Assembly: GCF_005796205.1 (NCBI RefSeq)
Contig: NZ_VAHN01000002.1
Location: forward strand, 186,001 to 250,000
Direction of reading: 5' to 3'
DNA from: Pseudarthrobacter sp. NamE2
Lineage (GTDB): Bacteria > Actinomycetota > Actinomycetes > Actinomycetales > Micrococcaceae
Length of the DNA stretch: 64,000 nt
Position 1 is the first letter of the stretch. Every line of letters begins with the position of its first letter. Below are positions 36,222-45,142 of the stretch, piece by piece. Under the pieces are notes generated by a model, which saw only the letters and a list, made by a program, of their open reading frames with translations, searched no databases and was not told the DNA's origin. The translations under genes and the position numbers were made by a program.

Positions 36222-38150
36222 ATGTCTGAAACCACCACCAACACCGCGGTAGCCACTGCATCGCGCAGTGACCTGCGCAACGTCGCGATTGTGGCCCACG
36301 TTGACCACGGCAAGACCACCCTGGTCGACGCCATGCTCAAGCAGACCAACTCCTTTGCTTCCCACGGCGAGGTTGAAGACCGCGTCATGGACTCCGGTGA
36401 CCTGGAACGCGAAAAGGGCATCACCATCCTGGCGAAGAACACCACTGTCGCCTACAACGGCCCTTCGTCCAACGGCGAAACCATCACCATAAATGTCATT
36501 GACACCCCCGGCCACGCCGACTTCGGCGGCGAGGTGGAGCGCGGCCTGTCCATGGTCGACGGCGTCGTCCTGCTGGTAGACGCCTCCGAAGGTCCGCTCC
36601 CGCAGACCCGCTTCGTGCTGCGCAAGGCGCTCGCCGCGCACCTGCCCGTCATCCTGCTGGTCAACAAGACAGACCGTCCCGACGCCCGCATCGAAGAAGT
36701 GGTCCACGAGTCCATGGACCTCCTTCTCGGCCTTGCCTCGGACCTTGCCGACGAGGTGCCGGACCTGGACCTGGACGAGATCCTCAACGTGCCCGTGGTT
36801 TACGCCGCCGCAAAGGTTGGCCGGGCATCACTTGAACAGCCTGCCGACGGTACCGCACCGGACAACGAGGACCTCGAGCCGCTGTTTAAGACGATCGTCG
36901 AGCACATCCCGGCTCCCACCTACAACCCGGAAGGTGTCCTGCAGGCGCACGTCACCAACCTGGATGCTTCCCCGTTCCTGGGCCGCCTCGCCCTGCTCCG
37001 TATCTACAACGGCACCCTGCGCAAGGGCCAGCAGGTCGCCTGGGCCCGCCAGGACGGCGAGCTGAAAACCGTCAAGATCACCGAACTCCTCGCTACCAAG
37101 GCGCTGGAGCGCGTTCCGGCCGAGTCCGCCGGCCCGGGTGAGATCGTCGCCGTCGCCGGTATCGAGGACATCACCATCGGCGAAACCCTCACCGACGTTG
37201 AGAACCCGCAGCCGCTGCCGCTGATCACCGTGGACGATCCCGCCATCTCCATGACCATCGGCATCAACACCTCCCCGCTGGCCGGCAAAGTCAAGGGCGC
37301 CAAGGTCACGGCCCGCCAGGTGAAGGACCGCCTGGACAAGGAACTGATCGGTAACGTCTCCATCCGCGTGCTGCCCACCGAGCGTCCGGACGCCTGGGAA
37401 GTCCAGGGCCGTGGCGAGCTCGCGCTGGCCATCCTGGTTGAGCAGATGCGCCGCGAGGGCTTCGAGCTGACCGTGGGCAAGCCGCAGGTTGTCACCAAGA
37501 CCATCGACGGCAAGATCCATGAGCCGATGGAACACATGACCATCGACGTGCCGGAGGAGTACCTTGGCGCCGTCACCCAGCTGATGGCAGCCCGCAAGGG
37601 CCGCATGACCAACATGGCCAACCACGGCACCGGCTGGGTCCGCATGGAGTTCATCGTCCCCGCCCGTGGCCTCATCGGCTTCCGCACCAAGTTCCTCACC
37701 GAAACCCGCGGTGCCGGCATTGCGGCCTCCATCTCCGAGGGTTACGAGCCGTGGGCCGGCCCCATCGAGTACCGCACCAATGGTTCGATGGTTGCCGACC
37801 GTGCCGGCGTCGTGACCCCGTTCGCCATGATCAACCTGCAGGAGCGCGGTTCCTTCTTCGTAAAGCCCACCGCCGAGGTGTATGAGGGCATGATTGTTGG
37901 CGAGAATTCGCGCGCTGATGACATGGACGTCAACATCACCAAGGAAAAGAAGCTCACCAACATGCGTGCCGCCTCCTCCGACAGCTTCGAGAACCTGACG
38001 CCGCCGCGCGAGCTCACCCTCGAGGAATCGCTGGAGTTCGCCCGCGATGACGAGTGCGTCGAGGTCACCCCGGAAGCTATCCGCATCCGGAAGGTTATCC
38101 TTGATACCAACGAGCGTGCCAAAGCCGCCCGCGCCCGCGCCAAGGCCTAG
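36222..38150 (+). CDS. typA: Ribosome-associated translational GTPase TypA/BipA
   Basis: 642 residues. G1 is [15 protein letters not shown]2/G3 contain EREKGITI and [14 protein letters not shown], and G4 is [12 protein letters not shown]-like domains II, III and V and the BipA-specific C-terminal domain follow. It helps 50S assembly and cold or stress adaptation. The 5' end is preceded by the SGNH gene, not by the transporter scar. A clear hairpin terminator follows 16 bases after the stop. Confidence 0.96.
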   Translation: MSETTTNTAVATASRSDLRNVAIVAHVDHGKTTLVDAMLKQTNSFASHGEVEDRVMDSGDLEREKGITILAKNTTVAYNGPSSNGETITINVIDTPGHADFGGEVERGLSMVDGVVLLVDASEGPLPQTRFVLRKALAAHLPVILLVNKTDRPDARIEEVVHESMDLLLGLASDLADEVPDLDLDEILNVPVVYAAAKVGRASLEQPADGTAPDNEDLEPLFKTIVEHIPAPTYNPEGVLQAHVTNLDASPFLGRLALLRIYNGTLRKGQQVAWARQDGELKTVKITELLATKALERVPAESAGPGEIVAVAGIEDITIGETLTDVENPQPLPLITVDDPAISMTIGINTSPLAGKVKGAKVTARQVKDRLDKELIGNVSIRVLPTERPDAWEVQGRGELALAILVEQMRREGFELTVGKPQVVTKTIDGKIHEPMEHMTIDVPEEYLGAVTQLMAARKGRMTNMANHGTGWVRMEFIVPARGLIGFRTKFLTETRGAGIAASISEGYEPWAGPIEYRTNGSMVADRAGVVTPFAMINLQERGSFFVKPTAEVYEGMIVGENSRADDMDVNITKEKKLTNMRAASSDSFENLTPPRELTLEESLEFARDDECVEVTPEAIRIRKVILDTNERAKAARARAKA

Positions 38151-38166
38151 TTACTGCCAGTTCCAC

Positions 38167-38199
38167 GGAACGCCACCGGTCCATTGCCGGTGGCGTTCC
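38167..38199 (+). terminator. Terminator after typA
   Basis: Thirteen perfect pairs, GGAACGCCACCGG (38167-38179) with 38187-38199, and a 7-base loop. There is little T tract. Confidence 0.7.
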
Positions 38200-38291
38200 T
38201 GGCTTAAGGACTGTGGTCCCTTCGGTACCGCCGTGCGCGGTGAGACAGCGGTTGGCCGTGCAGGGACAGTTCCTGCACAGTGAGATCCTCC

Positions 38292-38528
38292 CTAGGTGCG
38301 CGGGCGGCGCCGCTCGGGGGCCGGGGGCACTTCCTTGGCCGCAACAACAGCGGCAAGGGGAATCACGACGTCGGCCTGCCTGGTGCGGACGGTGCAGTCA
38401 CCGGCGTCACACGAGACAAGGTGGCCGAGGGCATCGGTCAGGCCGCCCTCGATCCGGTAGCGCACCACCACCCGCGTCCCGGGTTTGGCGGCGGCAAGGA
38501 AACCGGCGGGGGCAGGAAGCTGACTCAC
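38292..38528 (-). CDS. Small SH3-like protein (N-terminal domain type of Rv0428c-like acetyltransferases)
   Basis: 78 residues. The sequence PGTRVVVRYRIEGGLTDALG and VRTRQADVVIPLAAVVAAKE matches the SH3-like domain that in other Actinobacteria precedes a GNAT acetyltransferase domain. Here it stands alone, as a short free domain opposite the fdxA gene. Its role is not known. The C-terminus is Pro/Arg-rich. The identification rests on recalled family pattern. Confidence 0.55.
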   Translation of the reverse strand: MSQLPAPAGFLAAAKPGTRVVVRYRIEGGLTDALGHLVSCDAGDCTVRTRQADVVIPLAAVVAAKEVPPAPERRRPRT

Positions 38529-38665
38529 CAGTTCATACTAGGCGGGCCGGCTAGGTTCGCGGGATCGGGCTGGGAGATAATAGGCTCAGATGTGGAGAGT
38601 CCGGCCGAGGTTGCCGGATGCAAGAGCCGGCGGGTCGCCGGAACCAACGTGGAGAGGCCACTGAC

Positions 38666-38992
38666 GTGACGTACGTAATCGCACAGCCGTGTGTAGATGT
38701 CAAGGACAAGGCGTGCATCGAAGAATGCCCCGTCGACTGCATCTATGAGGGTGAGCGTTCGCTGTACATCCATCCGGACGAATGCGTCGACTGCGGCGCC
38801 TGTGAGCCCGTGTGCCCGGTCGAGGCAATCTATTACGAGGACGACACCCCGGACGAGTGGGCCGACTACTACAAGGCCAACGTCGAGTTCTTCGACGACC
38901 TCGGTTCCCCCGGCGGCGCCGCAAAGCTCGGCAACACCGGCAAGGACCACCCCATGATTGCCGCCCTGCCGCCGCAGAACCAAGACCACTGA
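38666..38992 (+). CDS. fdxA: 7Fe ferredoxin (FdxA/FdxC)
   Basis: 108 residues. The cysteine spacing fits one [3Fe-4S] cluster (Cys9, Cys17, Cys50) and one [4Fe-4S] cluster (Cys21, Cys40, Cys43, Cys46), as in Azotobacter ferredoxin I. It is a low-potential electron carrier. GTG 38666 has GGAGAGG 8 bases upstream. dapC follows 26 bases later, the same order as fdxC-dapC in M. tuberculosis. Confidence 0.93.
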   Translation: MTYVIAQPCVDVKDKACIEECPVDCIYEGERSLYIHPDECVDCGACEPVCPVEAIYYEDDTPDEWADYYKANVEFFDDLGSPGGAAKLGNTGKDHPMIAALPPQNQDH

Positions 38993-39018
38993 CGCGCGCA
39001 GGAAAGGGAACCGCAGCA

Positions 39019-40146
39019 GTGACCGCATTCGGCCTTGACCTGCCCGACTACCCGTGGGAGGCCATGGCGCCGTACCTCGCGAAGGCCTCGGAGCACCCCG
39101 ACGGCGTGGTCAACCTTTCCATCGGAACCCCGGTTGACCCCACCCCGGCACCCATCCAGGACGCCCTGAAGGCTGCCGCCGACGCTCCGGGATACCCAAC
39201 TGTCCACGGCACGCCGGCGCTGAGGGATGCCATTGCAGGCTGGTTCCAGCGCCGCCGCGGCGTTGCCGGCCTCGACCCCCGGAACATCATGCCCACGGTG
39301 GGTTCGAAGGAACTCGTGGCGTGGCTGCCGCTGCTGCTCGGCCTGAAGCCGGGGGACGTCGTCGTACGCCCCAAGGTCGCCTACCCCACGTACGATATCG
39401 GCGCCACCCTTGCCGGCGTCACCTCCGTTGCCACGGACAATATGGACGAGCTCGACGACGACACCCGCTCGCGGGTCCGGCTTATCTGGGTCAATTCACC
39501 GGGAAACCCCACCGGCAGTGTCCGCGACGCCGACTCGCTGAAAATGCTCGTGGAACAGGCACGCGGCCTGGGCGCAGTGGTGGCCTCGGACGAGTGCTAC
39601 GCCGAGCTTGGCTGGGGAACGTGGGACGTCCAGCGGGGCGGCCGGGCGGTCCCCTCCATCCTTGATCCGGGGGTGGCGGGCGGATCACACCAGGGTCTCC
39701 TCGCCGTCTACTCACTGAGCAAGCAGTCCAACCTGGCCGGCTACCGGGCAGCGTTCGTTGCCGGCGACCCGGACCTGATGCCCAACCTGGTCAACAGCCG
39801 CAAGCACGCCGGCATGATCGTCCCCTACCCGGTCCAGGAAGCCATGCGGGTAGCCCTGGGCGACGACGCGCATGTCGAAGCCCAGAAAGACCTGTACCGG
39901 GGCCGCCGCGAGCGACTGGTCCCGGCGCTGCAGCAGTTCGGCCTCGAGATCAAGGATTCCGACGCCGGCCTGTACCTGTGGTGCACGGCGGGGGAGGACA
40001 CGTGGACCACCGTTGCCCGCCTGGCGGAGCGCGGCATCGTAGTGGGCCCCGGGGTCTTCTACGGGGAAGCAGGCAACGGCTACGTCCGCGTCGCCCTCAC
40101 CGGCACGGACGAGCGGATCGACGCCACTGTTGCCCGGCTCGGCTGA
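39019..40146 (+). CDS. dapC: Succinyldiaminopimelate transaminase
   Basis: About 375 residues of the class I aminotransferase fold. The PLP lysine is in VYSLSKQSNLAGYRAAF, and NSPGNPTGSV is present. It converts N-succinyl-2-amino-6-oxopimelate to N-succinyl-diaminopimelate in meso-DAP/lysine synthesis. GTG 39019 gives the typical start and follows a purine-rich AGGAAAGGGAA tract. The pathway partners dapD and dapE lie at 45.1-47.4 kb. Confidence 0.92.
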   Translation: MTAFGLDLPDYPWEAMAPYLAKASEHPDGVVNLSIGTPVDPTPAPIQDALKAAADAPGYPTVHGTPALRDAIAGWFQRRRGVAGLDPRNIMPTVGSKELVAWLPLLLGLKPGDVVVRPKVAYPTYDIGATLAGVTSVATDNMDELDDDTRSRVRLIWVNSPGNPTGSVRDADSLKMLVEQARGLGAVVASDECYAELGWGTWDVQRGGRAVPSILDPGVAGGSHQGLLAVYSLSKQSNLAGYRAAFVAGDPDLMPNLVNSRKHAGMIVPYPVQEAMRVALGDDAHVEAQKDLYRGRRERLVPALQQFGLEIKDSDAGLYLWCTAGEDTWTTVARLAERGIVVGPGVFYGEAGNGYVRVALTGTDERIDATVARLG

Positions 40147-40365
40147 CTTCCGGCAGCAGTGAGGCGCGTAACATTGCTGTGACTCGCGCCACAACATGGG
40201 CATTTTACGGGACATGATGCCTTCGCGGATTAGTGACACCCGGCAAGGAGCGGTAGTTTTTAACTGATCAATGGTGGCTTTCCACAAGAAGGCAGCCCGG
40301 GTGTTGGAACCTGTCTTCTCAGGGTCTGTGCGCGGCTCACCTGATATTGGATCAAGCTTTCGACA

Positions 40366-40390
40366 GAGGCCCAGAAGCCTCATGAAGGGG
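40366..40390 (+). promoter_or_regulatory. Leader hairpin and ribosome site of gltA
   Basis: A 5-bp stem (GAGGC/GCCTC, 40366-40381) lies just before the GAAGGGG ribosome site. In the 249-base gap 40147-40395 I cannot single out one promoter; TAGTTT near 40252 is one possibility. Confidence 0.3.
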
Positions 40391-40395
40391 ACTCC

Positions 40396-41682
40396 ATGAC
40401 TGAGACCAACAACGCTGCGACCCTGCTCCATGCAGGTGGCGAGCTCAAGCTCCCCCGCATCCCGGTTATTGAAGGAAACGAAGGCTACGACGTTTCCAAG
40501 CTGCTGAAGCAGACGGGCGCAGTCACTTTCGACCCCGGCTTCATGAACACGGCAGCCACCACCTCGGCTATCACCTACATCGACGGCGATGCGGGCATCC
40601 TGCGCTACCGCGGATACCCCATTGAGCAGCTGGCGCAGCACTCCAGCTTCCTTGAGGTGTCCTACCTGCTCATCTACGGCAACCTGCCCACGCCCACCGA
40701 ACTGGATGAGTTCGACCAGAAAATCCGCCGCCACACCCTGCTGCACGAGGAGCTCAAGGGCTTCTTCGGCGGCTTCCCCCGCGACGCGCACCCGATGCCC
40801 GTGCTGTCCTCGGCGGTGTCCGCGCTGTCCACGTTCTACCAGGACTCGCTGGACCCGTTCAACGCCGAGCAGGTGGAGGTTTCCACCATCCGCCTGATGG
40901 CCAAGCTGCCCGTCATCGCGGCTTACGCGCACAAGAAGTCCATCGGCCAGCCGATGCTGTACCCGGACAATTCCATGAACCTCGTGGAGAACTTCCTCCG
41001 CCTCAGCTTCGGCCTTCCCGCCGAGCAGTACGAGCTGGACCCGGTCATTGTGAAGGCCCTGGACCTGCTCCTCATCCTGCACGCGGACCATGAGCAGAAT
41101 TGCTCCACCTCCACCGTCCGCCTGGTGGGATCCTCCAACGCTAACCTCTTCGCGTCAGTTTCCGCAGGCATCAACGCCCTGTTCGGCCCTGCCCACGGCG
41201 GTGCCAATGAAGCCGTCCTGAAGATGCTCCGCCAGATCCAGGCCGAGGGCCTCAAGCCCGAGGACTACATGGAGAAGGTTAAGAACAAGGAGGACGGCGT
41301 CCGCCTCATGGGCTTTGGGCACCGCGTCTACAAGAACTACGATCCACGCGCCAAGATCGTCAAGGCCACGGCCCACGAAATCCTGAGCAAGCTCGGCGGC
41401 AACGACGAACTGCTGGACATCGCCCTGCGCCTCGAAGAAAAGGCGCTCAGCGACGACTACTTCATCCAGCGCAAGCTTTACCCGAACGTCGACTTCTACA
41501 CCGGCCTGATCTACAAGGCCATGGGCTTCCCGGAGAAGATGTTCACGGTGCTGTTCGCGATTGGCCGCCTTCCCGGCTGGATCGCCCAGTGGCGCGAAAT
41601 GATCAGCGACCCGAACACTAAGATCGGCCGCCCGCGCCAGCTGTACATCGGGGAGCCGGAGCGGGACTACCCGGTCCGCTAG
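40396..41682 (+). CDS. gltA: Citrate synthase (type II)
   Basis: 428 residues. It condenses oxaloacetate with acetyl-CoA, the entry step of the TCA cycle. Catalytic motifs LHADHEQNCSTSTVRLVGS, FGPAHGGANEAVLKML and GFGHRVYKNYDPRA are complete, with the N-terminal beta-rich domain of the hexameric, NADH-sensitive type. The ATG is preceded by GAAGGGG at 5 bases. A strong terminator separates it from the convergent galE. Confidence 0.97.
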   Translation: MTETNNAATLLHAGGELKLPRIPVIEGNEGYDVSKLLKQTGAVTFDPGFMNTAATTSAITYIDGDAGILRYRGYPIEQLAQHSSFLEVSYLLIYGNLPTPTELDEFDQKIRRHTLLHEELKGFFGGFPRDAHPMPVLSSAVSALSTFYQDSLDPFNAEQVEVSTIRLMAKLPVIAAYAHKKSIGQPMLYPDNSMNLVENFLRLSFGLPAEQYELDPVIVKALDLLLILHADHEQNCSTSTVRLVGSSNANLFASVSAGINALFGPAHGGANEAVLKMLRQIQAEGLKPEDYMEKVKNKEDGVRLMGFGHRVYKNYDPRAKIVKATAHEILSKLGGNDELLDIALRLEEKALSDDYFIQRKLYPNVDFYTGLIYKAMGFPEKMFTVLFAIGRLPGWIAQWREMISDPNTKIGRPRQLYIGEPERDYPVR

Positions 41683-41720
41683 TCCCTCCCCACCAGCTCC
41701 CGGCCCGGCAATTACGACGA

Positions 41721-41754
41721 CGGCCGCCCACCTCCTCGAGGTGGGCGGCCGTTT
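41721..41754. terminator. Terminator between gltA and galE
   Basis: Fourteen perfect pairs (CGGCCGCCCACCTC, 41721-41734, with 41738-41751), loop CTC, then TTT. It is placed between two convergent genes and may serve both. Confidence 0.8.
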
Positions 41755-41763
41755 GCGTTGGGT

Positions 41764-41813
41764 CCGGTGGTTGAGCCTGTCGAAGCCCCGGTTTCGACAG
41801 GCTCAACCACCGG
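41764..41813. repeat. Perfect 21-bp inverted repeat (TTGAGCCTGTCGAA type)
   Basis: Arms 41764-41784 and 41793-41813 are exact complements around an 8-base loop. The core GTTGAGCCTGTCGAA is, to my knowledge, a recurrent intergenic palindrome in actinobacterial genomes. It lies just beyond the gltA terminator and 6 bases from the galE stop. Confidence 0.7.
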
Positions 41814-41818
41814 CGGAA

Positions 41819-42832
41819 TCAGGAGGCGTAGCCGTTGGGGTTGTTTTTCTGCCAGCGCCAGTGGTCCTGGCACATCTCGTCGACAGTCTTGGTGGTGGAC
41901 CAGCTGAGGTCGGCCAGGGCAGAGGTGGCGTCTGCCCAGAAGGCGGGCAGGTCGCCGGCTCGGCGGCTGGTGATCTCGTACGGGATGGGCTTGCCGACGG
42001 CCTTCTCGAAGGAGCGAAGCACCTCCAGCACCGAAGAGCCCTTGCCGGAGCCGAGGTTCCAGCGGAAGACGCCCTCGCGGTCCGCCACGTGGTTCAGGGC
42101 GGCCACGTGGCCCTGCGCGAGGTCGACGACGTGGATGTAGTCGCGCAGGCAGGTGCCATCCGGGGTGTCGTAATCGCCGCCGAACACCATCAGCTTTTCG
42201 CGCCGGCCCACGGCCACCTGGGCGATAAACGGCACCAGGTTGTTGGGGATGCCCTGCGGGTCCTCGCCGATCCGGCCGGAGGGGTGAGCACCCACCGGGT
42301 TGAAATAGCGCAGCAGTGCTATATGCCAGCGGGGGTCCGCGGCGCCGAGGTCGGAGAGGATGTCCTCGATCTGCTCCTTGGTGCGGCCATAGGGGTTGTT
42401 GGCCCCGATTTCCATCTTTTCCACGTAGGGGATGGGGTTGTGCTCGCCGTACACCGTGGCCGAAGAGCTGAAGACGAAGGATCGGACGTCGTGCCGGTCC
42501 ATCACGCGGATCAGGTTCAGGGTGCCGACCAGGTTGTTGTAGTAGTACTTCAGAGGTTCCTGCACGGATTCGCCCACGGCCTTCAGTCCGGCGAAGTGGA
42601 TGATCGCATCGATGGCCGCACCAGCGAATACCTGCTCCACCGCGGCTTCGTCCACCAGGTCCACGTTATGGAACTCCGCAGCCTTGCCGGTGAGTTCGGC
42701 CACCCGGCGGAGGGACTCCTCGCTTGAGTTGACGAGGTTGTCGATGACGACAACGTCGTGGCCGGCTTCCTGCAGGGAAAGAACAGTGTGGGAACCGATG
42801 TAGCCGGTGCCCCCTGTAACCAGAATCTTCAT
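41819..42832 (-). CDS. galE: UDP-glucose 4-epimerase
   Basis: 337 residues of the extended short-chain dehydrogenase family. The NAD loop is GGTGYIGSHTVL at the N-terminus. The Ser in SSATVYG and the YxxxK in NPYGRTKEQ form the catalytic set. It interconverts UDP-glucose and UDP-galactose, using the product of GalU. ATG 42832 lies 6 bases after TAGCGT on the minus strand. Confidence 0.95.
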   Translation of the reverse strand: MKILVTGGTGYIGSHTVLSLQEAGHDVVVIDNLVNSSEESLRRVAELTGKAAEFHNVDLVDEAAVEQVFAGAAIDAIIHFAGLKAVGESVQEPLKYYYNNLVGTLNLIRVMDRHDVRSFVFSSSATVYGEHNPIPYVEKMEIGANNPYGRTKEQIEDILSDLGAADPRWHIALLRYFNPVGAHPSGRIGEDPQGIPNNLVPFIAQVAVGRREKLMVFGGDYDTPDGTCLRDYIHVVDLAQGHVAALNHVADREGVFRWNLGSGKGSSVLEVLRSFEKAVGKPIPYEITSRRAGDLPAFWADATSALADLSWSTTKTVDEMCQDHWRWQKNNPNGYAS

Positions 42833-42838
42833 GCCTCA

Positions 42839-42844
42839 ACGCTA
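42839..42844 (-). promoter_or_regulatory. -10 box for galE (leaderless)
   Basis: On the minus strand TAGCGT is followed by 6 bases and the ATG at 42832. Confidence 0.45.
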
Positions 42845-42937
42845 TCCCACGGCGTACCGCTGCCGCCGCCATGTTTCGGACATCGGGCAGCAGCGACGCC
42901 TCACCGCGGATTTTGCGCACGAGTGTGCTAAATAGAA

Positions 42938-43549
42938 GTGGTGCCCAAGATTGTTGACGCCGAAGCCCGCCGCCAGGACGTCGTGGACGCGGTGCTCCGC
43001 ATCATCGCCGTCGACGGGTTGGAGCGTGCCTCCCTGCGGGAGGTGGCGGATGAGGCTGGCCTCGCCGTCGGATCCGTCCGGCACTACTTCGCCGGCAGCG
43101 ATGAACTGCTGGCCTACTCATTTGGCACGGTGGTCAACCGCATCGTCGGCCGGCTTGAAGCAAACCTGCCCGCGGTGGCGGCCGCGGCTCCCGGCAGCCC
43201 CGGTCAACGTGCCGCCGTGTTGACCCTGCTGGGCGGGTTGCTTCCCCTTGACGAGGAACGGGCGCTCGAAACCTGCGCCTGGATGGCATTCAAGAACGCC
43301 GCCAGGACCCGCCCGTTCCTGGCACCGGAGGCTGACCGCAGCCACCGCCGAGTGGCTGCAGTGGCGGGGCAGGTAGTGGCCGCCCTGCTCCCTGGCGCGG
43401 AAACCGAGGAAGATCTGGTCCTGGAAGCTGAACGCCTCCTTGCCACACTGGACGGGCTCTGCATGCACGCCCTGCTGCAGCCGGGCTGGATGACGGCACA
43501 GATGTGTTCCGGCGTCCTGGAACGGCACCTTCAGGCGCTTGGGCGGTGA
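42938..43549 (+). CDS. TetR family transcriptional regulator
   Basis: 203 residues. The N-terminal HTH (about 9-55) ends SLREVADEAGLAVGSVRHYFAGSDELL, a standard TetR pattern, and a helical ligand-binding domain follows. The start may be GTG 42938 or GTG 42941; TAAATA lies 6 bases before 42941. It is divergent from galE, but a target cannot be assigned. Confidence 0.85.
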   Translation: MVPKIVDAEARRQDVVDAVLRIIAVDGLERASLREVADEAGLAVGSVRHYFAGSDELLAYSFGTVVNRIVGRLEANLPAVAAAAPGSPGQRAAVLTLLGGLLPLDEERALETCAWMAFKNAARTRPFLAPEADRSHRRVAAVAGQVVAALLPGAETEEDLVLEAERLLATLDGLCMHALLQPGWMTAQMCSGVLERHLQALGR

Positions 43550-43649
43550 GGGGCGTTAACGTGGGCGGGGAGCGGGAATAGACTGATAGCCGGGGGCGCC
43601 GGACCGGATCAGCAGACCCGGCACGAACACGGCAGGGAAGGGATTTGGG

Positions 43650-44261
43650 ATGCATCAAGCAACTGGTACAGGGTGGCAGATCACGACGGACACGTCCGGA
43701 CCCATGATGATCGCGCTGTATGTCCGCGATGCCGCCGGACTCAACGGCGCAGGCCACCCGGCGCTGTCACATGCAACCCCAAAAATCCGTCCTGCAGACC
43801 ACAGCCACCTGATTGCAGACGTCGGCGGCCTCGGCACCCTCCGCACGGAGTGGGAAGCCTGGTGGGCGCAGCTCCTCAAGGCATATCCCCAGACGTCGCC
43901 GGAACTTACTCCGCCGGACTTCGCGGCCTTCGGCAACTCACCCGCACTTCAGCGTGTCCTGCAGGCACACTTCGGCTCCGCCCTCACCTGGGCCAGGGAG
44001 CGGCGGAGCGAGTACGCCGAACTTGAGGCGGAACGGGTGGCAAGCGGCACCAACCAGATGCTGGAGGATCTGGTGGACGACCGCCTCCTTGAAGTAGGCC
44101 GGGACTCGCGGGACTTCAAGCTGAGCATCATCGAATTGCCGCTGAACGAACCCCGTGCCTGGTACCTCGAGCCGGACAAGATCATCATGAGCCAGCAGCT
44201 GATGAGCCAGCCTGAGCTTTTCCGCAGCTATGTCCAGCCTGTTGTGGAGATCCTCGTCTAA
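43650..44261 (+). CDS. Conserved-looking protein of unknown function
   Basis: 203 residues, soluble, no signal peptide or membrane helix. A mixed N-terminal half (residues 1-55) is followed by an acidic, helical middle with WEAWWAQLLKAYP and ends in a well-behaved IIELPLNEPRAWYLEPDKIIMSQ segment. I do not recognise the family. The ATG has GAAGGG upstream, and codon use matches its neighbours. A hairpin follows, shared with the convergent gene. Confidence 0.65.
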   Translation: MHQATGTGWQITTDTSGPMMIALYVRDAAGLNGAGHPALSHATPKIRPADHSHLIADVGGLGTLRTEWEAWWAQLLKAYPQTSPELTPPDFAAFGNSPALQRVLQAHFGSALTWARERRSEYAELEAERVASGTNQMLEDLVDDRLLEVGRDSRDFKLSIIELPLNEPRAWYLEPDKIIMSQQLMSQPELFRSYVQPVVEILV

Positions 44262-44263
44262 GT

Positions 44264-44282
44264 GCCGCCCCCGCAGGGCGGC
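44264..44282. terminator. Hairpin between convergent genes
   Basis: GCCGCCC (44264-44270) pairs with GGGCGGC (44276-44282) around CCGCA, between the stops at 44261 and 44284. Confidence 0.6.
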
Positions 44283-44283
44283 C

Positions 44284-45135
44284 TCAGGCCTCCCGGGCCG
44301 CTACTGTAATCCGCACCTGGCCATCCGGCGCTGGTGACTCCTGCCAGCCATTCCGTTCCGAACGGTTCCAGCTGCGCCCGGCGACCTCCACGCGGGTGAC
44401 TTCAAGTCCTTTGGCGTTCGCCACGGCCCAGTGTGCGATTGACCAGGCCTGGCTGCCGGTGGCTTCCACAACGAGGGTCTGTCCGTCCACCACCGTGCCC
44501 ACGGGGCCATAGGCCTTGCCAAGTTCAGCGGATACTGCACCGGCATCACCGGGAAGGGCGGACGAGCGCAGCGTGCAGTGCACCGCCTCAGGAGTCTGGC
44601 CGGAGAAACCGGAGGCGAAGAACCGTCCAAGTTCCTCATGCCGGGCGTAGGCCAGGGGATAGGCGGAGCGCTGGACACGCTGCGCGGCGTCCGTGATGTC
44701 CAGGGATTCATACCCCGGGACCTCTACAAGCGCGTCGTAAAAGGCATTGACAGCGTAGTAGGGGTCCATGACCTGTTCCTCTGTTCCCCAGCCCTGGGAC
44801 GGCCGCTGCTGGAACAGACCCCGGGAATCGGGTCCCGCCTGGTCGCCGTGCCCGATGTTCCGCAGCTTGGATTCCTGCATCGCCGTGGCAAGGGCAATGC
44901 TCGCTGCCCGGGGTGGCAGCCCCCGCTGGACGGCGACGGCGGTGATCAGGGACGCGTACACCGCCTGGTCCGGTGCCAGTTCGGCAGTCCTGTCGCCAAC
45001 AACAGCCGTGCAGCGTTCCGAAACGAGGGTTTCGGAACGCTGCACGAAAAACACCGCGGTATAGATGCCGCCTGCCACCAGCGCGAGCGTGAGCAGCAGG
45101 ACCACCAGGCGGCGGAGGCCGCGTCTGCGTGCCAC
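44284..45135 (-). CDS. Exported lysozyme-like (transglycosylase-fold) protein
   Basis: 283 residues. A basic N-terminus and one membrane helix (about 9-31) anchor or export the protein. The helical part has ALATAMQESKLRN (Glu88) and RGLFQQRPSQGWG (106-117), which resemble the catalytic Glu region and the GLFQ motif of goose-type lysozyme/transglycosylases. The C-terminal third is beta-rich. Wall cleavage is likely but unproven. The GTG start at 45135 is 7 bases after the dapD stop, so it is probably cotranscribed with dapD. Confidence 0.65.
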   Translation of the reverse strand: MARRRGLRRLVVLLLTLALVAGGIYTAVFFVQRSETLVSERCTAVVGDRTAELAPDQAVYASLITAVAVQRGLPPRAASIALATAMQESKLRNIGHGDQAGPDSRGLFQQRPSQGWGTEEQVMDPYYAVNAFYDALVEVPGYESLDITDAAQRVQRSAYPLAYARHEELGRFFASGFSGQTPEAVHCTLRSSALPGDAGAVSAELGKAYGPVGTVVDGQTLVVEATGSQAWSIAHWAVANAKGLEVTRVEVAGRSWNRSERNGWQESPAPDGQVRITVAAREA

Positions 45136-45142
45136 CGGTCGA

